Shown in pieces: positions 1 through 11,210 of a stretch of DNA of 64,000 nt. Position numbers and translations under genes: made by a program. The notes below the pieces were generated by a model, which saw nothing but the letters and a program-made list of their open reading frames with translations, was not told where the DNA came from and did no database searches. The DNA comes from Helianthus annuus (taxonomy: Eukaryota; Streptophyta; Magnoliopsida; Asterales; Asteraceae): contig NC_035443.2 in NCBI RefSeq assembly GCF_002127325.2, forward strand, positions 121,891,061 through 121,955,060, written 5' to 3'. Positions within the stretch are counted from its first letter, which is position 1. Each line of letters starts with the position of its first letter.

Positions 1-671
1 TTGATTATAAATAAATCTTTTTATTTTACATTGCAATGTACAAATGTGATGGCATGTATAAACAACGTATCCCCTTCAATACCGACAACCAAGGAGCCGT
101 AATCCTTGAAGAACAGACTACCCCTACCCCCCAAAATCCTTCCATTTTATAATCTTTTGCGTTTTCCCAGATACCCGTTTCTTTCAAGGAAACGAAGTAC
201 AAGGCGCAGGTTACAACTCTATACGAATACCTAAAGTACCACTACAAATTCTTAATAGGGTACCCAACTGTATTTCCGTATATCCTAAATTTTTCGTACC
301 TTAATTCGAATATTGCGTTTTCTTGAAAACGAAATCGAATTTTTGGTAGATCATTCTATCTTTATAGATAGATTCTTGAAAATGATTAAAGTGGCAAATG
401 AAATCCACGGATTGGATTCCTGGTGTGCTTTAAGTATCCGTGTCCAAAGATAACAAATTAAAATCAAATTAAGCAATTATGTGATTATGTGCTTATGTTC
501 TCCCTTTTATGTTTTTGTGATCCAAATTTTTGTTATCCAAATCCTCGTAGAATCTTCTATATCTTCGTATAAGGGATTCATAGTAGGATATCAAAAGGTA
601 CTACCTCATTCCTTAATGGGCTTCAACGTTATAGTTAAAACCCTTGGATTATAAAGTACTATTCCAAAGTT

Positions 672-1230
672 TAAAGACATCCTCCGTTGATGTAGTTAAA
701 GATTCCTCTTGGGTAGTATAGTTAAAGAGGCCCTCTGGTGGTCTAGTTAAAGAGATCATTCGTTGGTCTAGTTAAAGAGATTGGTTCGGCAATCTAGTTA
801 AAGATATCATGCGTTGATATAGTTAAAGAGGCCCTCTAGTGGTCTAGTTAAAGAGATCATTCGTTGGTCTAGTTAAAGAGATTGGTTCGGCAATCTAGTT
901 AAAGATATCATGCGTTGATATAGTTAAAGAGGCCCTCTGGTGGTCTAGTTAAAGAGATCATTCGTTGATCTAGTTAAAGAGATTGGTTCGGCAATCTAGT
1001 TAAAGATATCATGCGTTGATATAGTTAAAGAGGCCCTCTGGTGGTCTAGTTAAAGAGATCATTCGTTGATCTAGTTAAAGAGATTGGTTCGGCAATCTAG
1101 TTAAAGATATCATGTGTTGATATAGTTAAAGAGGCCCTCGGGTGGTCTAGTTTAAGAGATTGTTTGATAATCTAATTAAAAAGATCCTTTGGTGACCTAG
1201 TTAAAGGGACTCTATTGAAGTCTAGTTAAA
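672..1230 (+). repeat. Tandem array of about 22 short hairpin units
   Basis: Units of 25-26 bp share a constant TAAAGA...TAGT frame and a variable snap-back core. Four core types alternate to give a higher-order period of about 101 bp, repeated about four times: AGATCA-TTCGT-TGATCT, AGATTG-GTTCGG-CAATCT, ATATCA-TGCGT-TGATAT and AGGCC-CTCTGGT-GGTCT. The arms differ between types but stay complementary within each type, allowing G-T wobble. Two early copies carry TGGTCT where later ones carry TGATCT, still paired through wobble. The array lies in the untranslated tail just upstream of the polypurine tract of O. Function is unknown. Confidence 0.9.
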
Positions 1231-1298
1231 TCACCACAGGATTATTCCTTTGATCTCTTCAACTTCATGTTTCAAGCCCTCACAAGTTTCCTCTAAAT

Positions 1299-1334
1299 AA
1301 ATTTCGGGACGAAATTTCCTGAAGTAGGGGAGAC
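1299..1334 (+). other. Conserved palindrome and polypurine tract of element O
   Basis: AAATTTCGGGACGAAATTT at 1299-1317 is an 8-bp-arm palindrome with a GGA loop. It is followed by the purine-rich run ending GGGGAGAC directly before the LTR start at 1335. The polypurine tract primes plus-strand cDNA synthesis in this family. The same palindrome sits at the equivalent place in A, B, C and D. Confidence 0.75.
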
Positions 1335-4303
1335 TGTGACACCTGTGTCACTTCAACCATCAAACAAATACCAAACCAATGAAATATTGTATTTCATACT
1401 TGGGATTTGTATAAATATGTGTATCATTTGCACATATTAATTCTTGTTCGATTTCGGGCTTTAAATCGCTTTCTGGAAGGTTATACACGACCTGATGCAT
1501 AAATATAACCAGTTTAATGCAACAAACACTCCGGAACAGTGAAATAGGCTTAACATACCTTAAATAACCCTTACATAACTTAGAAATAAGTTTTGGATGG
1601 TTTGGTATGCCGAAATCAAGTTTATCCGCTTACAGGGACTAAATTCGACAAACTGCGTAAGTATGTCAATTTGTACTGTAACAGACCTTCCGGAACTTGA
1701 TCATAAGTTAAATATGCCCTAAATATCCTTTACATAGCTTAGAAATAGGCTTTGAGGTGTTTGGTGCGCAAAAATAAACTTTATGCTCATTCAGGGACTA
1801 AAAGCGTCAAAAAGTGCATAAGTTTGCATTTTCGCGCATATTTTACGTTCTGAATACTTCCGGACTTCCAAAAATTTATGTAAGCATTAAAATATTTTAT
1901 TTTAGTGTTTGGCATAAGAAAAATCCATTCGTCGCACAATTTGGATCGTTTTTGCGTTCGTTACGACTCCCGTCGTAATTAAGCGAATAACGCAACCGTA
2001 CGACCAAACGAACCGACATCTGAGATATTTTTGAGCATGCTTTGAGTTCCCTATACTTTAACTTCATTTTAGAGGCTTGAAATGAGGTTAACGGGGCTTA
2101 AACGTGTCAAAAATGGGCCAAAATACATGTTTCTGAGTGCAGGGACTAAAACTGCAATTTCTGAACTGTGACCCTCAGGCAGGGCGCGTAAGATCCCATG
2201 TATGTCTTACACGGGCCGCGTGGCCTCCCCAGATGTGCAAAATCAGTTTTAACAGCTGTTAACAGCTGTTATGCACTCCAAACCCAATTGCAAATGGTAT
2301 TTTCAATCCATGGGCTGAATCTAGGGGTGCCCAAGGTTTCCCAAAAAAATGGGCCCATGTGTACGGCCGAGATCGAAGCACGTTTCGCGATGAACGATCC
2401 TAACGGTTGTGCCATGCCTATATAAACCCAACCCATTTCATTTCTTCCTCACATTTGAATCTGATTCAAGCTCTCTAAGTGGAAGTATATGCTTCCTACC
2501 TGAGAGAGAATCGGGTTCAAATCTTGCGGGGACCTTCTGTAAGTATTCTTTCGCGTTTTTCGTTCATTTTAGCGTTAAAGTCAAACTGTGTTTGACTTTC
2601 TGCATTAACCAGTTTATGGTCAATGCTAAGTTCGTTTGAACTTCATAACGTGAGCGTAATCACGATGGTCATAGTCCCTAGTGACTATACCTACTGATTA
2701 CCACGTTATCTAGGCTCAGTGACGAGTCGTAGTTTCGGCCAAAATGCGTTTTCTCGCGTATTTTGTAACCAAACTACTCTAGGATATCAAAACCGTTTGT
2801 TTTGATATCAAAACCTGTTTTCTAACTTTACTAAACATGTTCTAGCATGTTTAGCTCGTCGCTTTTAGATTTGTGCTTGTTTAGGGTCATAAAGGTAAGC
2901 GATCTAATCAATCGCTTAGACTTTCGAACCCAACCCATTTGGTCGATCATTAGGATCCGACCAAACACTTTAGGTGACCATAGTTGTATATGAAATAACC
3001 TTTTAAGGTTATACCTTATGGTCACGTCGTTTAAGTAGTTGTATGATAGGTAGTTTATATGCCTTAGGTAAATTACCAAAATACCCTTTTACGCATAAAT
3101 TCATTTTAAGCATATGTAACCTAAATTTTGACATCTAAACTGATTTAGCAACAATATTAGACATGTTAAGGCATATAACACTTGTCACAGGACTAGTTAA
3201 GTGAACCGAACGCGTTTTACGGAAACGACGCGTTAAAGTAGCATAAGCTACCTAAGCGGGTCGTAACGGGTCAAAAGAACTTTGGATAAGTTTCGTTTCA
3301 GTATGTGGGCTTTGTTTAACCATGTCATATGAGTTCCAATACTCATTTGGTTTACGAAACCTCATACTATCCAATCCCCCGATTTAGGTCCGTTTATTAA
3401 CATAGATACCTATACTAGGTGTCGTTTGATTCCGTGATCTTCTAGCATTGCTTGGTGGTTATCCTAGGACTTCTAAGCAATCTCAAGTGAGTACATAGTC
3501 CCCTCTTTTACTGTTTTTCAAACATTTTGGGGTGAAACACATGTGCCTACTTGTTACTTTCATGATTTCATGCTTTTATATCATATACTTGCTATATTCA
3601 CTAGTACACTATTAGTACATGATTTCATTACGTTTTTGCTACGTATGCCCATTGTATGCATACTTAGTACATCGTTTTACATGGCATTTCATGCCATGTA
3701 TGTTCATCATACTTAGTACATTTTACATCACATGCTATGTATGTCCATTGTGTGCATACTTAGTACATCGTTTTACATGACATTTCATGCTATGTATGTT
3801 CATCATACTTAGTACATTTTACATCACATGCTATGTATGTCCATTTGTCGCATACTTAGTAAATTGTTTGTGCATTTTTACCTATGGTTTAGTCGATACA
3901 TATTTCACTTGCCATACATGACATTATGTTTACACATTACTTGATTGACATTTGACATTGACTTTTTGATATTGATATACACATTTCGCGGGCTACATTT
4001 TGACATAAACACTTTGACATGGTTTTCACAATGACATTTGACAAATGGTTAGACATGGGCAATTTACATTGGTGGTTTGTTTGGGTAAGTGATTTAAGTA
4101 GCGAGATGTGTGTAATGTGATGCAAGCATGGTGGATACGCCGCTGGTACTTCCTATATATAAGTGCTTGTATTGTATTATATTACATGTCATAGCGTTAT
4201 TTAAATCATTCAATTTGGATTTATACATTTTACACAAATAACATATTTTTCACAAGACATTGTTTTATAAACAACTTATTTTTACTTGGTTATTCACTTA
4301 ACC
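1335..4303 (+). repeat. 3' LTR of element O, first part
   Basis: It begins TGTGACACCTGTGTCAC and runs to the insertion point of element A, whose TSD is TAACC at 4299-4303. The missing last 444 bp are at 21568-22011. The sequence is alignable along its length with the reverse complement of the A LTR (4304-7861). Reading frames of 60-80 codons inside it look like chance; no protein family is recognisable. Confidence 0.85.
3590..3870 (+). repeat. Degenerate tandem repeat in the O LTR
   Basis: Imperfect repeats of CATACTTAGTACAT, TTTTACATG and CTATGTATG recur at roughly 45-80 bp spacing. One copy contains an 8-bp-arm hairpin, ACATGGCA-TTTCA-TGCCATGT. The corresponding part of the A LTRs (about 5440-5640 and 19400-19600) carries the same repeat family in reverse, so it was already present in their common ancestor. 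Confidence 0.7.
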
Positions 4304-7300
4304 TGTCACACCCCGAGCACGTAAAACAACAAAACGTGGCGGAATCGTCGGAGAGTGTTGTAACAGAATCATTGTTTCATAACACATGGAAAATTGAAAT
4401 TTTGTTTTATTGATTAAAGGAGTTACAATGTCTTAACAAACGAAGAATATAACATAATCAACTAGTCTTGCATCTTTTATTGTCACTAAGGCCCAAGTCC
4501 GCCTATGTGTATCTTGATCAATCCTATGAATCATCTCCTGAAACACATGTGAAAATAGGTATGTCAGCATAAAAATGCCGGCGAGTACATAGGTTTTATT
4601 GATTTAGGACTCATGACTTATAAGTTTGGAAAAGTTGTTTAACAAAAGTCAGTCATGATCCTTGTAAAAATGTTTTGTTTTATAAATCATTTGAAAAACG
4701 ATGATAGATATGTATATGTAAAAGAATAATGTATGGTTAAATGAATAACCAAATAAAATGAGTTTGTATATAACAAGCAGTTTTGTAAAACAATGACTTG
4801 TGAAAAATATGTCATTTGTATAAAATATATAAGTCCAAATTGAATGATTATGTAACGCTACGATATGTAATATAATACAAGCACTTATACATAGGAAGTA
4901 CCAGCGGCGTATCCACCATGCTTGTATCATATTACACACATCTCGTTACTTAAATCACTTACCCAAACAAACCACCAATGTAAATTGCCCATGTCTAAAC
5001 CAATTGTCAAATGTCATTGTGAAAACCGTGTCAAAAATGTCTATGTCAAATGTCAATCATGTAATGTGTAAACAAAATGTCATGTATGGCAAGTGAAATA
5101 TGTATCACTAAACCATAGGTGAAAATACACAAAACAAAGTATTGAAGTAAAACTTGGTTTAAATCAAAGTTATGTTTTGTGGAAATGCATGCTATACTGA
5201 TACAAACACTTATGCGGTATGTTAAACGCATACATTCAAGCCTTGAGACAGACGGATAACCTTAAGTAAAGGTTATCAATGTGAAATGTTTTCGGATTCA
5301 GTCATTCCTTTCATCCAAACCAACCCAGGATGTCAGGAACGGGATTTGTCAAGTCCTATGGTACCATTACTTACTACCGAGCGGCGTAGCTAATGTTAAT
5401 GAATGTATATAAGTCCCGTTTTTACAAACCAAATGTTATACCGAATGTAAGCATGTGATGTGATGTGAATGTACTAAGTATGGACTAAATGAACATACAT
5501 AGCATGAAAAGGTAAATGTAAATCAAATGTACTAAGTATGCTAAGTTAACATACAAAGCAGAAAAGTCATGTAAAACAATGTGCTAGCATGTTAAGTAAA
5601 CATACATAGCAAAACATAATGAAATCATGTACTAATAGTGTACTAATGAAAATAGCAAGTATATGATATGAAAACATGAAAAGCATGAAAGTAACAAGTA
5701 GGCACATGTGTTTCACCCCAAAACGTTTGAAAAACAGTAAAAGAGGGGACTATGTACTCACATAGACACCTTGAAAGCATTTGAAAGATGGGGTTCTATG
5801 TACTCACTTGAGGGTGCTTAGAAGTCTTGAACAACAACCAAGCAAAGCTAGAGGGGTCATGGAATCAAACGACACCCTATATAGATAACTACATAAATAA
5901 CCGGACCTAAATCGGGGGATTGGATAGTATGAGGTTTCGTAAACCAAATGAGTATTGGAACTCATACGATATGGTTTAACAAAGTCCATATACTAACATG
6001 AAACCTAACCTAAGTGCTTATGACCCGTTACGACCTGTTTAGGTAGCTTATGCTACTTTAACGCGTCGTTCGCGTAAAACGCGTTCAGACCGCTTAACTA
6101 GTCCTATGATAAGTAAAATATGCCTTAACTTGTCTAATATAGTTACCTAATCATTTTAGATGTCAAAATTTAGGTTACATATGCTTAAAATGAATTTATG
6201 CGTAAAAAGGGTATTTTGGTAATTTACCTAAGGCATTAGAACTATTTATCATACAACTACTTAAACGACGTGACCATAAGGCATAACCTTGGAAGGTTAT
6301 TTCCTATACAACTATGGTCACCTAATGTGTTTGGACGGATCCTAATGATCGGCCAAACGGGTCGGGTTCGAAAGTATAAGCGATTGTTTAGATCGCTTAC
6401 CTTTACGACCCTAGACAAGCACAAATCTAAAAGCGACGAGCTAAACATGCTAGAACATGTTTAGTAAAGTTAGAAAACAGGTTTGGTATTAAAACAAATG
6501 GTTTTAATACCCTAGAGTAGTTTGGTTACAAAATACGTGAGGAAACGCATTTTGGCCGAAACTACGACTCGTCACTGAGCCTAGATAACGTGGAAATCAG
6601 TAGGTATAGTCACTAGGGACCATAACCATCGTGATTTCGCTCACGTTATGAAGTTCAAATGAACTTCGCGTTAACATAAACCGATCAATGCAAAAAGTCA
6701 AACGCAGTTTGACTTTAACGCTAAAACGAACAATAAACGCGAAAGAATACTTACAGAAGGTCCCCGCAAGATTCGAACCCGATTCACTCTCAGGTAGGAA
6801 GCATATACTTCCACTTAGAGAGTGTAGAATCAGATTCAAATGTGAGGAAGAATGAAATGGGTGAGGGGTATTTATAGATTTCATGGAACCGTACACATGT
6901 GCCCATGGTTTTGTAAAACCATGGGAGCCCCTAATATGAGCCCATAGAATTGTAATAACATTAAATATCAGCCCATGGTATTGCAAAATCATGGGTTTAA
7001 AACCATCAAATCTCAAAAATGGACCAAGTTCAATGTATCTGCCAGAAATTTCAAAAATGGTCCCTGCACTTGTAAAACTTGATTGTTTTGCACTTTTAAG
7101 CCCCGTTAACCCCATTTCAAGGCTCTAAAAGAAAGTTAAAGTATAGGGAACTTAAAATATGCTCAAAAACATCTTGGATGTCGGTTTGTTTGGTCGTACG
7201 GTTGCGTTGTTCGGTTAATTACGACGGAAATCGTAATGAACGCAAAAACGATCCAAATTACGCGACGAATGGAATTTTATTATGCCAATCACTAAAATAA

Positions 7301-7861
7301 AATATTTTAATGATTACATAAATTTTTGGATGTCCGGATATATTCAGGACGAAAGATATGCGCGAAAATGCAAACTTTTGCACTTTTGACGCTTTTAGTC
7401 TCTATTGATCAAATAAGTTTATTTTAGCATACCGAACCCCTCAAAGCCTATTTCTAAGCTATGTAAAGGATATTTAGGGTATGTGTAACTTATGATCAAG
7501 TTCCGGAATGTTCGTTACAGTACAAATCAGCATACTTTCGCAGTTTGTCGAATTTAGTCCCTGTAAGCAAATAAACTTGATTTCGGCATACCAAACCTTC
7601 TAAAACTTATTTCTAAGTTATGTAAAGGTTATTTAAGGTATGTTAAGCCTATGTCACTGTTCCGGAGTGTTTGTTGCATTAAACTAGTTATATTTACGCA
7701 TCAGGGCGCATATAACCTTCCAGAAAGCGATTTAGAGCCCGAAATCGAACAAGAGTTGATATGTGCAAATGATACACATATTTTTACAAATCCCAAGTAT
7801 GAAATACAATATTTCATTGGTTTGGTATCTGTTTGATGGTTGAAGTGACACAGGTGTCACA
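4304..7861 (-). repeat. 3' LTR of element A
   Basis: On the plus strand it runs from TGTCACACCCCG at 4304 to GGTGTCACA at 7861, 3558 bp. Compared with the 5' copy it lacks about 38 bp present near 20602-20640, apparently removed between short AACCGT direct repeats. It keeps about 290 bp (around 6390-6650) and about 58 bp (around 7750-7800) that the 5' copy lost. Open frames in it, the longest 172 codons at 6597-7115, have no recognisable domain and are treated as chance. Confidence 0.9.
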
Positions 7862-9640
7862 GTCTCCCCTACTTTAGGAAATTTCGTCCCGAAATTTACT
7901 TTAGAGGAAATTTGTGAGAGTTTGAAATTTGAAGTTTGAAAAGATCGAACAACACTGGTTAGAGTCCTGAACTTCTAGTAACTTTAAATAACATCATGCT
8001 TGAAATGTGAGAGGGACACTTATATACAAGTATATAAAGTGTTATTGGTGCGTCCACCGTACCTCTATTACATTGTTCACATTTTGTTATGGTTGTCACT
8101 ATTGGTTCTTACACCTAATAATTCTTACTGGGTTTCTGTGCACTGAATTTCATAATTATGTACACGTCCATAATTATGTAATTCCTTGCACAGTCCGCAC
8201 AGTGCATCTTAAAATGTGTAGGGGAAGAGAACAACGAACGATCCTGTGATGATTGTGGCTAGACTACCATAGGGTCCTTTTAATTGAGTCAATAAATGAT
8301 CTCTAGACCGCCAAGGAGTCTTTTCAGCTTATATCATCACATGTCATTCTTAACCAGATTCTGAATCAATCTTTTGATTAGACCACTCAAAGGGTCTCTT
8401 TTTGAATCGTGGAATGGTACTATATAATCCAAGGGTCTTGACTATCACGTAGAAGCCCAATAAGGATTTAAGGTAGTACCTCTTTGAATATCCTACTACG
8501 AATCCCTCATATGAAGATATGAGAGGTTCTACGAGGATTTGGATAACGAATATCCAGAGTATACAAAAAAAAAACAAAATGCATAAAAGAAAACACAAAA
8601 TTCATAAACACATAATCATATAATTGTTTAACCTGATTTTAAATTTGTTATCATTTTATTAATTGCGCACAAGTATTTAAAGCACAATAGGAATCCATTC
8701 CGTGGATTTCATTTGGTACTTTAAACATTATCAAGAATCTAACTATGAAGATAGAAAGATCTTAAAGAGAGAATTCGATTTCGATTGTAAGGAATCGAAA
8801 TGTTCGAATTAAGGTACACAAAGAATCCAATTAAGGATTCGGATTTGAATGATAATCAACCACAAGGGTCTAATTGTGAAGATAAAAAGATCCCATATGG
8901 ATTTTAGAAGTTGAAGATGTTTTGAAATCTTGCACTAGACGTGCTTGAGTCAAAACATGAGATAAAAATGCTTATGAAGTTGAGATGCTAGATATGCCAA
9001 GGCGACATATGAAGCAGAATTTGAAGGTTAAGTCAATGTATGAGGAAAATACTTTGAAAAACTATGCATGGGGTTCTAAAATGTGTTCAATGTTTTTGGA
9101 AACCTTATATATAATACTTTTGAAATCATAAAGTAGGTGTATTAGTTAGGTATAAAAAAATGTTTTAAAATCATGCGAGATGAATTTTGAAATTACGTAT
9201 AAGGTTTTTGAAAGCATGAATAACGCTTTTGAAATCATGCACTTGGTATAAGTAATTATACTGTATTAATAACATTTTGAAATTATGAAGGTTGTTTTTG
9301 AAAACTCATGTTATGCATGTTGAAAAAAATCAGAACGTAATGGGTATGAGATTTGAAAATAAACTTAGTTATCTAACCAAGGATTCAAAGACACAGATGT
9401 GCAAAAAGCACGATTACTCACAATTTCGCTTTATTTCTCGTACTTCGTCTCCTAGAATGAAACGAGTACTTAAAATTTTCGAGGAAATCATGAGCGATCA
9501 CTTGAAAGGGAGAATCACAAGAGTAGTCTGTAAGGAGCATAGTTCCTTAATGTAGGTATTATAGGGAAATGCCATACACACATGTAACTACACTTGCACA
9601 TCAGAATTGCGAACAACGACTTTTATTTATGAACAAGACA
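7862..9640 (-). other. Non-coding 3' tail of element A
   Basis: This stretch between the gag end and the 3' LTR has no credible gene. Reading away from the LTR it holds the polypurine tract (GTCTCCCCT on the plus strand), the palindrome AAATTTCG-TCC-CGAAATTT, a degenerate hairpin array, and a stretch at about 9100-9310 where TTTTGAAATCATG-like words recur at least six times. It aligns in reverse with the tail of O at about 1-1334. It occupies the place where pol would lie in an autonomous element. Confidence 0.75.
8257..8410 (-). repeat. Degenerate hairpin array in the A tail, homologous to the O array
   Basis: On the minus strand five or six units match the O array in order, but with diverged stems. 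Examples are AGACC-CTTTGAGT-GGTCT, AGATT-GATTCAG-AATCT, AGACT-CCTTGGC-GGTCT (one wobble) and GGAC-CCTATGGTA-GTCT (one wobble). Spacers keep a CTAAT/CAAAAG flavour. The array is not expanded into 101-bp higher-order repeats as it is in O. Confidence 0.7.
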
Positions 9641-9712
9641 GATTGTTTCATAATACAAGAAAACAAAAGAAACAAGGCGTAAGACAGCAGCATCTTTTGC
9701 TCAGCCAAATGC

Positions 9713-10255
9713 TTATCCAAGGGTTAGATTTGCATCGACGATCTTTGGGCATTTGTTCCTGAAATGGCTCGTATCGCCACAGTTGTAGCAAGCACCAGAC
9801 GGAAAATGAGCTTGAGTAGGGTTGAGTTGGAGTTGGGTAGCAGCAAGGTTTGCGACAGCTTTGTTTTGGATAGCAAAGCGGCATATGCTAATCAAATGTC
9901 CCCACCGTCCACAGTAGGTACATTTGGAACAGTGTATGAGGTTTAAATGATGACGGTTGCATCGCTTGCACCATGGGGCAGCTCCCAAGTACGGCTTCCT
10001 AGCTGGTGGCGTCGCTACCTAGCTAGGTCCCGCTTGATTTGATGCAACTGAAGCGGATTTCCTTGAAGCCTTACGCCTCCTTGATTTTGGTGCAGGCTCA
10101 ACTTCTGCTTCCATCGGTGACTCTTGAGTGGCTTCATTATTGAGATGAGACATGGCAATGCCTAAATCCACAGACTTCAGAATGACTTCGCTTATTTGCT
10201 GGGCAGATTTGGCTGTTTGCTCGGACATTTGACCGTTGCTGAGAGGAAGAGACAT
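9713..10255 (-). pseudogene. Small gag-like zinc-knuckle gene of element A
   Basis: It reads from ATG at 10255 down to 9713, about 180 codons, interrupted by one in-frame TAG at 10021-10019 near codon 79. The N-terminal part is acidic, then basic (a KSRRRKASRK stretch). After the stop come two CCHC-like knuckles: one starting CTYCGRWGH and a clear CYNCGDTSHFRNKC. The basic stretch and knuckles resemble the end of the gag of element C, while the capsid-like region present in C is absent. The start is supported by a pyrimidine-rich splice-acceptor-like sequence just before it. The product would be a nucleic-acid-binding nucleocapsid remnant. Whether the TAG is decay or read through cannot be decided here. 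Confidence 0.7.
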
Positions 10256-10256
10256 T

Positions 10257-10449
10257 CTAGAAGGGAATGAAAGACAGAGGAAGAAACAAGTGAAAGGTTA
10301 TCGGATAATCAAAACAGAATGGCAATGCATAAAAATTGTGATCATTTGTTTGTTACCTAAGGCAAACAAATGAGATGGTGACAAATCAAAGCAAGCGGGT
10401 CATAATAATGTATCGCTGAAGACATGCTTGCCTATAAGTGAACACTCAC
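10257..10449 (-). other. Putative leader intron of element A
   Basis: On the minus strand a donor-like GGG|GTGAGT (GT at 10449-10448) and an acceptor-like TTTCATTCCCTTCTAG ending at 10257 bound 193 nt between the primer site and the gag ATG, which begins one base after the AG. Element C has the same arrangement with 198 nt. Splicing is inferred from the consensus sites and their conservation. Confidence 0.45.
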
Positions 10450-10838
10450 CCCAAGAGTTCCCAGGTAAGAGTGACTGGTCCAATACTGCGGATTTGTACG
10501 AACACTCTAGCCTTAGACAGAAATCTCAGAGTACAGGAATTCACCCTTCTAGTTTGCACGTGTTCACATTATAAGACCCAAACTTTGACGAGATTTTGAA
10601 AACTTAGAGGGTTCGAAACCTTATAACGAAGGGTTCAAAACCTAGTAATCAATCATCCTAGAACAGATGATTAGTTTTCAAAGCGGATTTGAAATTTATG
10701 TTCTTGTTGTGGTTGTCGCCTAAGGATAGGTGACCGTATTGTTTTATGACTAAACGCAAGTAATCTCGCGTTGGGGTCCTAGGAAGGTTATAGACTAGGT
10801 CAAAGCATTACTAATAACCTAATTCCCTATAACCATGA

Positions 10839-10850
10839 GCTCTGATACCA
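10839..10850 (-). other. Primer binding site of element A (initiator tRNA-Met)
   Basis: GCTCTGATACCA on the plus strand is the complement of TGGTATCAGAGC, the standard primer site for initiator tRNA-Met in plant gypsy elements. It is seven bases from the LTR start at 10858. Confidence 0.85.
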
Positions 10851-10857
10851 ACTCTTC

Positions 10858-11210
10858 TGTCACACCCCGACCACGTAAAACAACAAAACGTGGCGGAATC
10901 GTCGGGGAGTGTTGTAACAGAATCATTGTTTCATAACACATGGAAAATTGAAATTTTGTTTTATTGATTAAAGGAGTTACAATGTCTTAACAAACGAAGA
11001 ATATAACATAATCAACTAGTCTTGCATCTTTTATTGTCACTAAGGCCCAAGTCCGCCTATGTGTATCTTGATCAATCCTATGAATCATCTCCTGAAACAC
11101 ATGTGAAAATAGGTATGTCAGCATAAAAATGCCGGCGGGTACATAGGTTTTATTGATTTAGGACTCATGACTTATAAGTTTGGAAAAGTTGTTTAACAAA
11201 AGTCCGTTAT
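10858..11210 (-). repeat. 5' LTR of element A, left piece
   Basis: It begins TGTCACACCCCGACCACG and matches 4304 onward closely until element B interrupts at 11211. The TSD of B, GTTAT, is 11206-11210. The LTR continues at 18612. Confidence 0.9.

Larger units (their letters stand above)
1..4303 (+). mobile_element. Ty3/gypsy element O, left piece (3' internal tail plus most of 3' LTR)
   Basis: This is the 3' end of a plus-strand LTR retrotransposon whose gag-pol and 5' LTR lie left of the window. Bases 1-1334 are an untranslated internal tail with no usable reading frame, ending in a palindrome and polypurine tract. The LTR starts with TGTGACACC at 1335. Element A splits it after 4303, and it resumes at 21568-22011, ending GGGGTGTGACA. 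Joining the pieces gives an LTR of about 3.4 kb. The tail and LTR match those of element A in opposite orientation, so O and A belong to one family. O itself sits in the 3' LTR of C; AAAAT at 22012-22016 is the likely right TSD. Confidence 0.85.

Noticed and set aside
672..1230. CRISPR-like array
   Set aside because: Regular 25-26-bp units invite the idea, but there are no unique spacers or cas genes, the setting is a plant retrotransposon tail, and the variable parts are self-complementary.
6597..7115. 172-codon frame as a gene
   Set aside because: It lies wholly in the A LTR, is partly deleted in the other copy, and has no domain or codon-like constraint that I can see.
9292..9555. 87-codon plus-strand frame
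   Set aside because: It is antisense in the non-coding tail of A, and the homologous part of O does not keep it.
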